DNA from: Rhizobium sp. S152
Lineage (GTDB): Bacteria > Pseudomonadota > Alphaproteobacteria > Rhizobiales > Rhizobiaceae
Assembly (NCBI RefSeq): GCF_030380735.1
Contig: NZ_JAUDRZ010000005.1
Coordinates: 1 to 64,000, forward strand
Direction: 5' to 3'
DNA length: 64,000 nt
In this document: positions 6,913 through 14,899 of the stretch, one piece after another
Numbering within the stretch: position 1 is the first letter of the stretch
Layout: each line of letters opens with the position of its first letter
Notes under the pieces: generated by a model
What the model saw: the letters and a program-made list of their open reading frames with translations, nothing else
What the model was told of the DNA's origin: nothing
The model's database searches: none
Position numbers and translations under genes: made by a program

Positions 6913-7965
6913 ATGACTGACAACACCAAGGTCTCGCCGGCCGACATCCGCGCGTTTCGCGCTGAAAATCCGACGATGCGCGAGCGCGACATCGCTGCCC
7001 AGCTGAAGGTTTCGGAGGCAGCCCTCGTCGCTGCCGAAGTCGGCATCAGCGCGACCCGCATCGATGCCAGCGTCGAGAAGTTCCTCGGCCGCATCGCCGA
7101 GCTTGGCGAAGTCATGGCGCTGTCGCGCAACGAGAGCGCCGTTCACGAAAAGATCGGCACCTACGAGAACATCAAGTTCGGCCCGCAGGCCTCGATCGTG
7201 CTCGGCGAGAACATCGACCTGCGCATCTTCCCGAGCCGCTGGGCCCACGCCTTCGCTGTGACCAAGAGGGATGGCGATCAGGAGCGCCTCAGCCTCCAGT
7301 ATTTCGACAAGGCCGGCGTTGCCGTCCACAAGGTGCATCTGCGCCCGGAATCGAACGTCGAAGCCTACCGCGCCCTGGTGCGCGACTTCACGCTCGAGGA
7401 CCAGTCGCAGGACTTCATTGCCGACACCGCGAGCAACCCCGCGGACGAGAGCGGCGATGTGAGCCGCGAGGAGCTTCGCGAGCACTGGAGCAAGATGACC
7501 GACACCCACGAATTCTTCGGCATGCTGCGCAAGCTGAAGATCGGCCGCCAGGCCGCCGTGCGCACCGTCGGCGACGATTATGCCTGGCTGCTCGACACGG
7601 GCGCCACGACCGAAATGATGCATGCCGCCGCCAATGCCGGCCTGCCGATCATGTGCTTTGTCGCCAATGACGGCATCGTGCAGATCCATTCCGGCCCAAT
7701 CCACAAGGTCGAAGCCATGGGTCCGTGGATCAACGTTCTCGACCCGACTTTCCACCTGCATCTGCGCCAGGATCACATCGCCGAGGCGTGGGCCGTGCGC
7801 AAGCCGACCAAGGACGGCCATGTCACCTCGCTCGAGGCTTACAACGCACAGGGTGAGATGATCATCCAGTTCTTCGGCAAGCGAAAGGAAGGCTCCGACG
7901 AACGCGCGGAATGGCGCGAGATCATCGAGAACCTGCCAAAGGCCGCGACCAGCGTCGCAGCGTAA
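6913..7965 (+). CDS. hmuS: Hemin-degrading/utilisation factor HmuS
   Basis: A cytoplasmic heme-binding protein of 350 aa that receives imported heme; members of the HmuS/HemS/ShuS family pass heme on or help degrade it. The product shows the family's two tandem halves, each with a conserved heme-pocket segment (around residues 60-170 and 230-340, for example RIFPSRWAHAFAV and HLHLRQDHIAEAWAVRKPT). The length is normal. It lies 10 bases after hmuP and 6 bases before hmuT. Confidence 0.93.
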   Translation: MTDNTKVSPADIRAFRAENPTMRERDIAAQLKVSEAALVAAEVGISATRIDASVEKFLGRIAELGEVMALSRNESAVHEKIGTYENIKFGPQASIVLGENIDLRIFPSRWAHAFAVTKRDGDQERLSLQYFDKAGVAVHKVHLRPESNVEAYRALVRDFTLEDQSQDFIADTASNPADESGDVSREELREHWSKMTDTHEFFGMLRKLKIGRQAAVRTVGDDYAWLLDTGATTEMMHAAANAGLPIMCFVANDGIVQIHSGPIHKVEAMGPWINVLDPTFHLHLRQDHIAEAWAVRKPTKDGHVTSLEAYNAQGEMIIQFFGKRKEGSDERAEWREIIENLPKAATSVAA

Positions 7966-7971
7966 GGGAAT

Positions 7972-8856
7972 ATGACGATGAGCAAGATTTCCTATCGCAC
8001 ATGCCTGCGCAGCGCAGCACTCTCTCTGGCAGTGCTTGTATTGCCGCTCGCATCATCCGCTAGGGCCGAGGATATCGACACCAGCCGGCTCGTCTCCGTG
8101 GGCGGCGACGTCACCGAGATCATCTACGCGCTCGGCGAGGAAAGCCGCCTGATCGCCCGCGACACCACAAGCATGTACCCCGAGGCCGCGATGAAGCTGC
8201 CCGACGTCGGCTATATGCGCGCGCTGTCGCCGGAAGGCATCCTGGCCATGAACCCGACGGCGATCATCGCCGTCGAAGGGTCCGGCCCGCCGGAGGCGCT
8301 CACCGTTCTCAAGGGCGCCAGCGTGCCCTTCGAGGTGGTGCCGAACGCCTATACGCGTGACGGCATCCTCGCCAAGATCGACAGGGTCGGCACCCTGCTC
8401 GGCATTCCCGACAAGACCAAGGAACTGGAAGCCAAGGTCGGCGCCGATCTCGACGCGGCCATTGCCGACGCCACGAAGCGGCCGGAAGGCGAGCGCAAGC
8501 GTGTGCTCTTCATCCTCAGCCTGCAGGGCGGCAAGGTCATGGCATCGGGCACCGGAACGGCCGCCGATGGCATCATCGCGCTCTCCGGCGCCGACAACGC
8601 AGTCGGCAACTTCCCGGGCTACAAGCCGCTGACCGACGAAGCGATCATCGAGGCCAAGCCCGACGTGATCCTGATGATGAGCCGCGCAGGTGCCACGACC
8701 TCGAACGACGACCTTTTGAAGCAGCCGGCCCTGGCGCTGACGCCGGCAGTGCAGAACAAGGCCGTCATCCGCATGGACGGCCTGCATCTGCTCGGCTTCG
8801 GTCCGCGCACGGCGAGCGCCGTTCGCGAGCTCAACGCGGCAATCTACGGGGGCTGA
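7972..8856 (+). CDS. hmuT: Hemin ABC transporter periplasmic binding protein HmuT
   Basis: A class III (TroA-like) solute-binding protein that captures heme in the periplasm and delivers it to HmuUV. Residues 1-32 form a Sec signal peptide ending in SSARAED. The mature part has the two lobes linked by a long helix, with TSMYPEA and YMRALSPEGILAMNPTAII typical of hemin-binding members; a Tyr in YMRALS is a probable heme ligand. A second ATG two codons in is an alternative start. It is the third gene of the hmu operon. Confidence 0.93.
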   Translation: MTMSKISYRTCLRSAALSLAVLVLPLASSARAEDIDTSRLVSVGGDVTEIIYALGEESRLIARDTTSMYPEAAMKLPDVGYMRALSPEGILAMNPTAIIAVEGSGPPEALTVLKGASVPFEVVPNAYTRDGILAKIDRVGTLLGIPDKTKELEAKVGADLDAAIADATKRPEGERKRVLFILSLQGGKVMASGTGTAADGIIALSGADNAVGNFPGYKPLTDEAIIEAKPDVILMMSRAGATTSNDDLLKQPALALTPAVQNKAVIRMDGLHLLGFGPRTASAVRELNAAIYGG

Positions 8857-8857
8857 C

Positions 8858-9970
8858 ATGGCTCTGCACGACGCCATGGACGGGAAGCGCACAATGTTTT
8901 CGGCTGCAAACCTGCGCGCGCGTCACCGCATCGGTGACCGCTCGGCGCTGGCCTTGCTGGTGATCGCATTGCTTGTCGTCTGCTCCGTCCTGGCGTTGCT
9001 GTTCTCCGTCACGACCGGCGCCTCCGACGCCTCGTTCCTCGACGTCATCGCCAACCTCGCAGGCTCGCAGGATGCGCTCAATCTGCGTGACCGCATCATC
9101 ATCTTCGATATCCGCATGCCCCGCGCCATCCTCGGCTTTCTCGTCGGAGGCTCGCTCGCGGTCTCTGGCGCGATCATGCAGGGGCTGTTCCGCAACCCGC
9201 TGGCCGACCCCGGCCTTGTCGGCGTGTCCTCCGGCGCAGGCCTCGGAGCTGTCGTCATGATCGTGCTCGGTGGCTCCTTCGCCGCCCCGCTCTATATACT
9301 TCTCGGCATCTACGCGCTGCCTCTGGCGGCCTTCGGCGGCGGCCTCGCCAGCACCTGGCTGCTCTATCGGATCGCCACCGGCCACGGCCGAACCTCCGTC
9401 GCCACCATGCTGCTCGCCGGCATCGCGCTCGGTTCGCTGGCGGGTGCGCTGACCGGCCTGCTCGTCTACATGGCCAACGACCAGCAGCTTCGCGACCTCA
9501 CCTTCTGGGGCATGGGCTCGCTGGCCGGCTCCACCTGGACGAAGATTTCCGCGGCCGGCCCGATCATTCTCCTCTCCTTCGCCGCCATTCCCTTCATGGC
9601 GCGCGGGTTGAACGCCATCACGCTCGGAGAAGCTGCTGCCTTCCACATGGGCGTATCGGTGCAGCGGCTGAAGAACATCGCCATCGTCAGCGTCGCGGCC
9701 GCGACCGGCGCCTCCGTCGCCGTCAGCGGCGGCATCGGCTTCATCGGCATCGTCGTGCCGCACCTGCTGCGCATGGTGATCGGCCCGGATCACCGCTTCC
9801 TGCTACCGGCCTCCGCCCTACTCGGCGGATCGCTGCTGATCTTCGCCGACGTTCTCGCGCGCACCGTCGTGGCACCCGCCGAGCTACCGATCGGCATCAT
9901 CACCGCAGCCGTCGGCGGACCCTTCTTCCTCTGGATTTTGCTGCGGCAGCGCTCGCGCCTGACCCTGTGA
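8858..9970 (+). CDS. hmuU: Hemin ABC transporter permease HmuU
   Basis: A FecCD-family inner-membrane permease for heme, 370 aa, with about ten hydrophobic segments. Conserved family stretches are RMPRAILGFLVGGSLAVSGA, GLFRNPLADPGLVGVSSGA, the coupling-loop region with GEAAAFHMGVSV, and the C-terminal PIGIITAAVGGPFFLWIL. The start is one base after the hmuT stop, indicating coupled translation. It pairs with HmuV. Confidence 0.94.
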   Translation: MALHDAMDGKRTMFSAANLRARHRIGDRSALALLVIALLVVCSVLALLFSVTTGASDASFLDVIANLAGSQDALNLRDRIIIFDIRMPRAILGFLVGGSLAVSGAIMQGLFRNPLADPGLVGVSSGAGLGAVVMIVLGGSFAAPLYILLGIYALPLAAFGGGLASTWLLYRIATGHGRTSVATMLLAGIALGSLAGALTGLLVYMANDQQLRDLTFWGMGSLAGSTWTKISAAGPIILLSFAAIPFMARGLNAITLGEAAAFHMGVSVQRLKNIAIVSVAAATGASVAVSGGIGFIGIVVPHLLRMVIGPDHRFLLPASALLGGSLLIFADVLARTVVAPAELPIGIITAAVGGPFFLWILLRQRSRLTL

Positions 9971-9977
9971 GTAAACT

Positions 9978-10772
9978 TTGATGATCGAAGTATCCGGCCT
10001 CTCCGTCCGCCTGTCCGGCAAGACGATCGTAAGCGACGTCGCCTTCACCGCCAGACCCGGCCAATTGACCGCGATCGCCGGTCCCAACGGCTCAGGCAAG
10101 ACGACGACAATGAAGGCGGTATCGGGCGAACTATCCTACGAGGGCTCGGTCGGCTTCAACGGCCACGAAGTCCGCTCTCTACAGCCGTGGCAGCTGGCCG
10201 GCATGCGCGGCGTACTGCCCCAGGCAAGCAATATCTCCTTTCCCTTCACCGTCCGCGAAATCGTCCGCATGGGCCTGACCTCCGGCCTCAACCGGAACCC
10301 TGGCAAGGCCGAGCAGACGACCGCCAGGGCGCTGGCATCGGTCGACCTCGGGGGCTTCGAGGGACGGTTCTATCAGGAGCTCTCCGGCGGCGAACAGCAG
10401 CGTGTGCAGCTGGCCCGCGTGCTCTGCCAAATCGCCGATCCGGTGGTGGACGGCAAGCCCTGCTGGCTGCTGCTCGACGAACCGGTCTCCAGCCTCGACA
10501 TCAGCCACCAGCTGACGATCATGACGCTGGCCCGCAAGTTCTGCCGGGCCGGCGGCGGCGTCATCGCCGTCATGCACGACCTCAACCTGACCGCCCTCTT
10601 CGCCGATCAGGTCATCCTGATGAAACAGGGCAGCCTCGCCGCAGCGGGAAGCGTCCGCGACGTCTTGACCGACGACATGATGCACTCGGTCTTCGGCTGC
10701 CGCCTGCGGATCAATCAAACGCCTCTGGACGATACCCCCTTCGTGCTTGCCCACTCCGCCGTAAGCGCCTGA
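9978..10772 (+). CDS. hmuV: Hemin ABC transporter ATPase HmuV
   Basis: The cytoplasmic ATPase of the heme importer, 264 aa. Walker A is GPNGSGKTT (about residue 35), the signature is LSGGEQQRVQLARVL, Walker B is CWLLLDEPVSSLD, and the switch histidine follows in IAVMHDLNL. The insertion before Walker B (IADPVVDGKPC) is common in HmuV proteins. It ends the hmuPSTUV operon, and the next genes have their own promoter. Confidence 0.95.
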   Translation: MMIEVSGLSVRLSGKTIVSDVAFTARPGQLTAIAGPNGSGKTTTMKAVSGELSYEGSVGFNGHEVRSLQPWQLAGMRGVLPQASNISFPFTVREIVRMGLTSGLNRNPGKAEQTTARALASVDLGGFEGRFYQELSGGEQQRVQLARVLCQIADPVVDGKPCWLLLDEPVSSLDISHQLTIMTLARKFCRAGGGVIAVMHDLNLTALFADQVILMKQGSLAAAGSVRDVLTDDMMHSVFGCRLRINQTPLDDTPFVLAHSAVSA

Positions 10773-10799
10773 AACAATCCGGCAATTGCCGCCGGCGAC

Positions 10800-10825
10800 G
10801 GAACTTTTCACGCACCGGTGGCGTT
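10800..10825 (+). promoter_or_regulatory. EcfG-type stress promoter for the DUF883 operon
   Basis: GGAAC-N17-CGTT, the described consensus for alphaproteobacterial EcfG (general stress) sigma factors. It lies 115 bases upstream of the DUF883 start, downstream of hmuV, in a window that also encodes EcfG itself. The match is exact at all nine consensus bases. Confidence 0.7.
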
Positions 10826-10939
10826 AAGCTCGTGATTGATGTGGGTCATTGCCGGGCAACGCGTTTGCATGCACATTCGGCGGCGACCCTGTGTTTAAAC
10901 AGGCGGCGCCTCGATGCGCCCTATAAAGGAGAAAAACAC

Positions 10940-11287
10940 GTGGCTTCTTCGCTCCTCCATCCCCTTCGCAGCAATCGTCGCAACGGGGCGCTTGCAGATA
11001 TCGAATCCACCGTCGAGGATCAGATCGAAACGTTGCGCGAAGAGATCGCGGCACTCACCAAGCTCGCGGGCAAGCAATCGCGAAAGCAGGGTGACAAGGT
11101 CCGCGCTCAAGCACTTGCCGGCTACGACGATCTCATCGCCCGCAGCGAGGATTTTCTGACGGAGTTGCAGAACGGTTATCTTCGCGGCACAAAGGAAGTG
11201 CGCAACACCGTGCGCAAACATCCTATGGCGACGGTTGGCGCGGCAGCAGCTTTTGGCCTTGTGCTCGCCCTCCTCGCTCGGCGTTAA
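10940..11287 (+). CDS. DUF883 family (ElaB/YqjD-like) membrane-anchored protein
   Basis: A 115-residue protein with a long amphipathic helical domain (residues about 15-85, ESTVEDQIETLREEIAALTK) and one C-terminal membrane helix (MATVGAAAAFGLVLALLARR), the layout of the ElaB/YgaM/YqjD family, whose E. coli members are stress-induced and ribosome-associated at the membrane. The start is the GTG at 10940, preceded by AAAGGAG at a good distance; the open frame continues far upstream through hmuV but is not coding there. An EcfG-type promoter precedes it and a small membrane protein gene follows. Confidence 0.85.
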   Translation: MASSLLHPLRSNRRNGALADIESTVEDQIETLREEIAALTKLAGKQSRKQGDKVRAQALAGYDDLIARSEDFLTELQNGYLRGTKEVRNTVRKHPMATVGAAAAFGLVLALLARR

Positions 11288-11296
11288 GGGGGATTG

Positions 11297-11698
11297 ATGC
11301 TTTTTCCGCTCATTAGCCTGCTCGTAGGCACGAGTGTTCACAAGACCGTTGCGCGCACCAAGCGCAACGGTATTTTCATTGGCATTGCCGCCATTCTGTT
11401 GCTGACTGCCTACGCGCTAGCGATCGTCGCCGGCGCCATCTGGCTCGCCGGCATCTATGGCCCGATCGGCGCAGCGCTGTTTCTCGCCGCCGGTGCATTG
11501 CTGGTGGCGATCATCGTGCTGGTGGTCATGATGATCATAAACGCCCAGGAAGCGCGGCGCGCCAAGGAACGCAAACAGGCAGTGGAATCGCTCGCAGCCG
11601 TCGGCATCGGCCTCGTTCGCTCTCAACCGCTACTGACCGCGGGCATCCTGGCCGCCGTCGTTGCCGCCAATTTCATGGGCTCCCGCAGCGACGACTAA
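11297..11698 (+). CDS. Small integral membrane protein of unknown function
   Basis: A 133-residue protein with an N-terminal membrane segment, a central pair of hydrophobic helices (about residues 28-80), a short basic cytoplasmic stretch (EARRAKERKQAVES) and a further C-terminal hydrophobic segment. It resembles the phage-holin-like/DUF1469 group of membrane proteins that often accompany DUF883 genes. The ATG at 11297 follows a strong AAGGGGGA; a TTG one codon earlier is less likely. It is 9 bases downstream of the DUF883 gene and shares its stress promoter. Confidence 0.75.
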   Translation: MLFPLISLLVGTSVHKTVARTKRNGIFIGIAAILLLTAYALAIVAGAIWLAGIYGPIGAALFLAAGALLVAIIVLVVMMIINAQEARRAKERKQAVESLAAVGIGLVRSQPLLTAGILAAVVAANFMGSRSDD

Positions 11699-11737
11699 CC
11701 CCATCCGGCTATCATTGGCGGTTTTACCTGAACAAAC

Positions 11738-11770
11738 AAAAGCCGGCGGCCCTTGGGCCGCCGGCTTTTT
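11738..11770. terminator. Bidirectional terminator between the DUF883 operon and ecfG
   Basis: A very strong hairpin: a 15-bp GC-rich stem AAAAGCCGGCGGCCC with its exact complement, a two-base loop, and A and T runs on the two flanks. It can stop transcription from the rightward DUF883 operon and the leftward nepR-ecfG operon. Confidence 0.92.
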
Positions 11771-11794
11771 CCTCCCGTCTTTTTATGACGGTCC

Positions 11795-12349
11795 TCAGAA
11801 GGCAAAGGCCTTCGAGGTCAATGGCGAAGACGTCGCATCCGGCCCGAAATCGGCCTCGCCGCTGATCTGCAGAAGTTCCTGCAAACGCTGGCGAGCACGG
11901 TTCACGCGGCTCTTGATGGTACCGACCGCGCATTCGCAAATCTCAGCGGCTTCCTCGTAGGAGAAGCCCGACGCACCGACCAGAATGATCGCTTCACGCT
12001 GATCCGGCGGCAGTTGCTCAAGCGCCTTCTTGAAGTCCTGAAGGTCGAGCGCACCGTACTGCGACGGATGGGTCGCCATCGATTCCGTGAACAGGCCATC
12101 GCTGTCCTGGATCTCGCGACCGGCCTTGCGCATCTGACTGTAGAGTTCGTTGCGAAGGATGGTGAAGAGCCAGGCCTTCATGTTGGTGCCCATCTCGAAG
12201 TGATCCTGTTTTGCCCAGGCCTTCATGATGGTGTCCTGCACGAGATCATCTGCACGATCGTGACGACCGATCAGCGAGATGGCAAAAGCACGTAGGCTCG
12301 GCAAGGCCGACAGAAGCTCACGCTTGAAGCTAGGTTGCTGCTTATCCAT
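11795..12349 (-). CDS. ecfG: ECF sigma factor EcfG (general stress response)
   Basis: Directs RNA polymerase to GGAAC-N16/17-CGTT promoters. The 184-residue product has sigma region 2 (about 15-80, with RADDLVQDTIMKAW) and region 4 (about 105-160, with LPPDQREAIILVGASGFSYEEAAEI and VGTIKSRVNRAR), and the short C-terminal tail of the EcfG group. It is the second gene after nepR, 8 bases away, and faces phyR. In this circuit NepR holds EcfG inactive until phosphorylated PhyR sequesters NepR. The neighbouring GGAAC promoters indicate autoregulation. Confidence 0.95.
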   Translation of the reverse strand: MDKQQPSFKRELLSALPSLRAFAISLIGRHDRADDLVQDTIMKAWAKQDHFEMGTNMKAWLFTILRNELYSQMRKAGREIQDSDGLFTESMATHPSQYGALDLQDFKKALEQLPPDQREAIILVGASGFSYEEAAEICECAVGTIKSRVNRARQRLQELLQISGEADFGPDATSSPLTSKAFAF

Positions 12350-12357
12350 GCGCCACC

Positions 12358-12570
12358 TTACTTCGCCGTTTTGGCCGAAGCGACGAGCTCGGCCTGGTCG
12401 AGTTTTTCCAGCAGGTCGAGAAAACGATCGGGGATCGCCTCCTCCTGGACAGCCGAATACAGCGATCGAAGCTTCACGCCGATCTGGCTGTTCGGATCCA
12501 GTATGTCGCTGGCGCGCATCTCCAGTCTTTGCTGATCTTTTTCACTGTTTCCTGTCGTCATCAACTTCAC
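12358..12570 (-). CDS. nepR: Anti-sigma factor NepR
   Basis: A 70-residue anti-sigma factor that binds EcfG and is released by phosphorylated PhyR. The family's two short helices are visible around LRSLYSAVQEEAIPDRFLDLLEKLDQ, including the conserved PDRFLDLL stretch. ATG codons at 12570 and 12561 could both serve as the start. The position, directly upstream of ecfG and divergent from phyR, is the standard arrangement. Confidence 0.93.
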   Translation of the reverse strand: MKLMTTGNSEKDQQRLEMRASDILDPNSQIGVKLRSLYSAVQEEAIPDRFLDLLEKLDQAELVASAKTAK

Positions 12571-12702
12571 TTCTTGCCTGTTGTGCTTGAGCCCACGTTA
12601 AGCAGGTATATCGTCCTATACGTCTGCTTCGGTTCATCCAGCCATGAAAGCCATGAACGCTTCGTGCTGTGAGCGCGGCGGTCCCTCTATGGTAGCCAAG
12701 AG

Positions 12703-12727
12703 AATGCGCGGATGAAAAAAAAGTTCC
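12703..12727 (-). promoter_or_regulatory. EcfG-type promoter of nepR-ecfG
   Basis: On the minus strand, GGAAC is followed at N18 by TT, which fits the looser GGAAC-N18-TT form of the EcfG consensus. It lies about 130 bases before the nepR start. Its -35 element forms one arm of an inverted repeat whose other arm is the phyR -35. Confidence 0.6.
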
Positions 12728-12736
12728 GCAACCAGT

Positions 12737-12762
12737 GGAACTTTTTTGGGTTATCGTGCGTT
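12737..12762 (+). promoter_or_regulatory. EcfG-type promoter of phyR
   Basis: GGAAC-N17-CGTT, an exact consensus match 45 bases upstream of the phyR start. The -35 arm is the mirror of the divergent nepR -35 (AAAAAAGTTCC / GGAACTTTTTT, 9-base spacer, 12717-12747). Confidence 0.8.
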
Positions 12763-12806
12763 TGCCAGTCATTAGAGCCGGTAACCGGCTATAACGGGAG
12801 CTTTCA

Positions 12807-13601
12807 ATGACACTTTCCACACGAATTGCGCCGCATCTTCCATACCTGCGTCGTTATTCACGCGCGCTTACCGGTACGCAGACGTCTGGCGACGCCTACG
12901 TCGCGGCCGTACTTGAGGCGATCATTGCCGACCTCACGATTTTTCCGGATACGGCCGATGACCGTGTCGCACTCTACAAACTGTTCACGTCCCTGTTTAG
13001 TTCCGCGTCCGTGCAGATTCCCGAGCCCAGTTCTCCCTACGCGTGGGAGCAGCGCGCGACCCTCAACCTCTCCAAGGTTTCTCCCAAGGCGCGCCAGGCC
13101 TTCATTCTCGCCTCCGTCGAGAATTTCCGCGTCGCCGAGATCGCCCATATTCTCGATATCTCCGAAGGCGAAGTCGTCAGTCTTCTCGACAGCGCCTCGC
13201 GCGAAATTTCGCGCCAGGTCGCAACCGACATCATGATCATCGAGGACGAACCTTTGATCGCGATGGATATCGAGCAGATGGTCGAAAGCCTTGGCCACCG
13301 CGTGACCGGCATTGCCCGCACCCACGCAGAAGCGGTTGCCCTCTACAACAAGACAAAGCCAAGCATGGTGCTTGCCGATATTCAGTTGGCTGACGGCAGC
13401 TCGGGCATCGATGCCGTTAACGACATCCTCAAGACGGCGAGTGTTCCGGTTATCTTCATCACCGCTTTCCCAGAGCGGCTCTTGACGGGCGAGCGGCCGG
13501 AGCCGACCTTCCTGGTCACCAAGCCCTTCAACCCGGATATGGTGAAAGCCCTGATCAGCCAAGCGCTTTTCTTCAACGAATCCACCAAAGCGGCCGCTTG
13601 A
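12807..13601 (+). CDS. phyR: General stress response regulator PhyR
   Basis: An anti-anti-sigma protein of 264 aa. The N-terminal sigma-like domain (about residues 1-138) mimics EcfG and binds NepR. The C-terminal receiver domain (about 140-258) carries the acidic pair EDE, the phospho-acceptor Asp191 in VLADIQL, the Thr in FITAF and the Lys in VTKPFN. It is divergent from nepR-ecfG, preceded by an EcfG-type promoter, and followed by a histidine kinase gene that may phosphorylate it. Confidence 0.96.
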   Translation: MTLSTRIAPHLPYLRRYSRALTGTQTSGDAYVAAVLEAIIADLTIFPDTADDRVALYKLFTSLFSSASVQIPEPSSPYAWEQRATLNLSKVSPKARQAFILASVENFRVAEIAHILDISEGEVVSLLDSASREISRQVATDIMIIEDEPLIAMDIEQMVESLGHRVTGIARTHAEAVALYNKTKPSMVLADIQLADGSSGIDAVNDILKTASVPVIFITAFPERLLTGERPEPTFLVTKPFNPDMVKALISQALFFNESTKAAA

Positions 13602-13621
13602 AGGGAAGTTTCCTGACATTC

Positions 13622-13646
13622 GGAACAAAGCCAAAAAGAAAGCGTT
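13622..13646 (+). promoter_or_regulatory. EcfG-type promoter of the HWE kinase gene
   Basis: GGAAC-N16-CGTT, within the accepted spacing of the EcfG consensus, 105 bases upstream of the kinase start. Its -10 element lies inside the stem of the phyR terminator hairpin (13639-13668). Confidence 0.6.
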
Positions 13647-13668
13647 CCAGTCATTCTGGGGCGCTTTT
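13639..13668 (+). terminator. Terminator downstream of phyR
   Basis: A 12-bp stem (counting two G-U pairs) with a five-base loop, running from AAAGCG through CCAG / CTGG to CGCTTT, and ending in a TTTT run, 38 bases after the phyR stop. Confidence 0.7.
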
Positions 13669-13750
13669 GCAGCCTTAACGGTTTCTGCAAAGCTTTGCTC
13701 TACAAACGAGCTTCCCGCACGGGAACCCTTTTTGAGAGCAAGACGAGACG

Positions 13751-14806
13751 ATGATAGGGAAAGGCAGCTTGGTGGATAGGACGGAACCATTACTCGGTTT
13801 GCCTTTCGCTGCTGAGGGCAAGGCCGTGCTGATGGAACGCGCGCTTGCCAGTGCCGGCATTTCCGTTGTCTTCCAGGATCCCGATCTTTCTATCGTCTAT
13901 GCCGAAAACCTGCCGCCGCATTTCGAGGGAATTGCCGTGCCCGGCGGCAGCGACGCCGAACTCTTCGGCGAAGCGCACGGCGCCAATCTTGAGGCATTGA
14001 AGGCGCGAGTTCTCGAAACCGGAGCGCCGGCAAGCACGGAAGTCGATATTGCCATCGAAGGCGAAATGCGCACCTACGAGCTGAAAATCCAGCGCGTCGG
14101 TGTCGAACATGTCACCGGCGTGCTGTCGATCATTACCGAAGTCACGGAAGTCAGGCACCGTGAGAAGGTGCTGAAGTCCCTCCTCCGCGAACTCTCGCAC
14201 CGTTCCAAGAACCTGCTTGCCATCATTCAGGGCATCGCGACGCAGACCGCCCGTAACACCCTGTCTCTGGATGGTTTTCTCGTGAAGTTCCGCGGCCGGC
14301 TACAGTCGCTCTCAAACTCCCAGGATCTCGTCACCGATTCCAGCTGGCGGGGCGCTTTCCTCTTCGAACTGGCGCAGAAGCAGTTCGCGCCCTATTGGCC
14401 CGAAATGGCCGGCGCCGTTCCGATTTTCGGCACGAATATACATCTGACGCCAAATGCCGCCGTGCATCTCGGCCTTGCCTTGCACGAACTCATCGTCAAC
14501 TCCGCGTCGCACGGAACGATCGCCCACGGCACGCCCTCGATCGCGCTTGATTGTCAGGAAGCGGCGCTCTCCGGTCGTCGCGCCATCCAGATTTCCTGGA
14601 TCGAGATCCTGAACGACAAGAGCGAAGTGCACGAGTTCAGCGACAACAGCTTCGGCAAGACCGTGCTCGAACGCGTCGTCCCCTCCTCTGTCAACGGCAA
14701 GGCCGAGCTCAACCTTTTGCCCGGACGGATCGAATACCGGCTGACCATCCCTGACGCCGAGTTCGAGATCCTCAAGCGCGCGCCCCAGATGGTGGCCACG
14801 CGCTAA
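13751..14806 (+). CDS. HWE/HisKA_2-family sensor histidine kinase next to phyR
   Basis: A 351-residue soluble kinase with no membrane segments. The N-terminal 130 residues form a PAS-like sensor domain. The phospho-acceptor is His150 in ELSHRSKNLL, typical of the HWE/HisKA_2 group, followed by an ATPase domain with LALHELIVNSASHG (N-box) and QISWIE, the W-x-E motif of HWE kinases. Kinases of this type beside phyR phosphorylate PhyR in several alphaproteobacteria, so that is the likely role. The start at 13751 has only a weak ribosome binding site. A candidate EcfG promoter precedes it. Confidence 0.87.
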   Translation: MIGKGSLVDRTEPLLGLPFAAEGKAVLMERALASAGISVVFQDPDLSIVYAENLPPHFEGIAVPGGSDAELFGEAHGANLEALKARVLETGAPASTEVDIAIEGEMRTYELKIQRVGVEHVTGVLSIITEVTEVRHREKVLKSLLRELSHRSKNLLAIIQGIATQTARNTLSLDGFLVKFRGRLQSLSNSQDLVTDSSWRGAFLFELAQKQFAPYWPEMAGAVPIFGTNIHLTPNAAVHLGLALHELIVNSASHGTIAHGTPSIALDCQEAALSGRRAIQISWIEILNDKSEVHEFSDNSFGKTVLERVVPSSVNGKAELNLLPGRIEYRLTIPDAEFEILKRAPQMVATR

Positions 14807-14858
14807 CTCTCGCTGCTCCGCGTCAACTCGTCATCAATCAGGAAAACAGCGCCAAAAC

Positions 14859-14899
14859 GAAGAACAGCCAGTGCGAGGGCGGCGCACCGGCTGTTCTTC
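14859..14899 (+). terminator. Long hairpin after the HWE kinase gene
   Basis: GAAGAACAGCC (14859-14869) pairs perfectly with GGCTGTTCTTC (14889-14899), and inside it GTGCG pairs with CGCAC, giving one long stem. It begins 53 bases after the kinase stop. No long U-run follows, so the efficiency is uncertain. Confidence 0.6.

Noticed and set aside
10187..10939. Upstream extension of the DUF883 frame through hmuV
   Set aside because: hmuV occupies this region in another frame with all ABC motifs. The DUF883 protein starts at the GTG at 10940 behind AAAGGAG.
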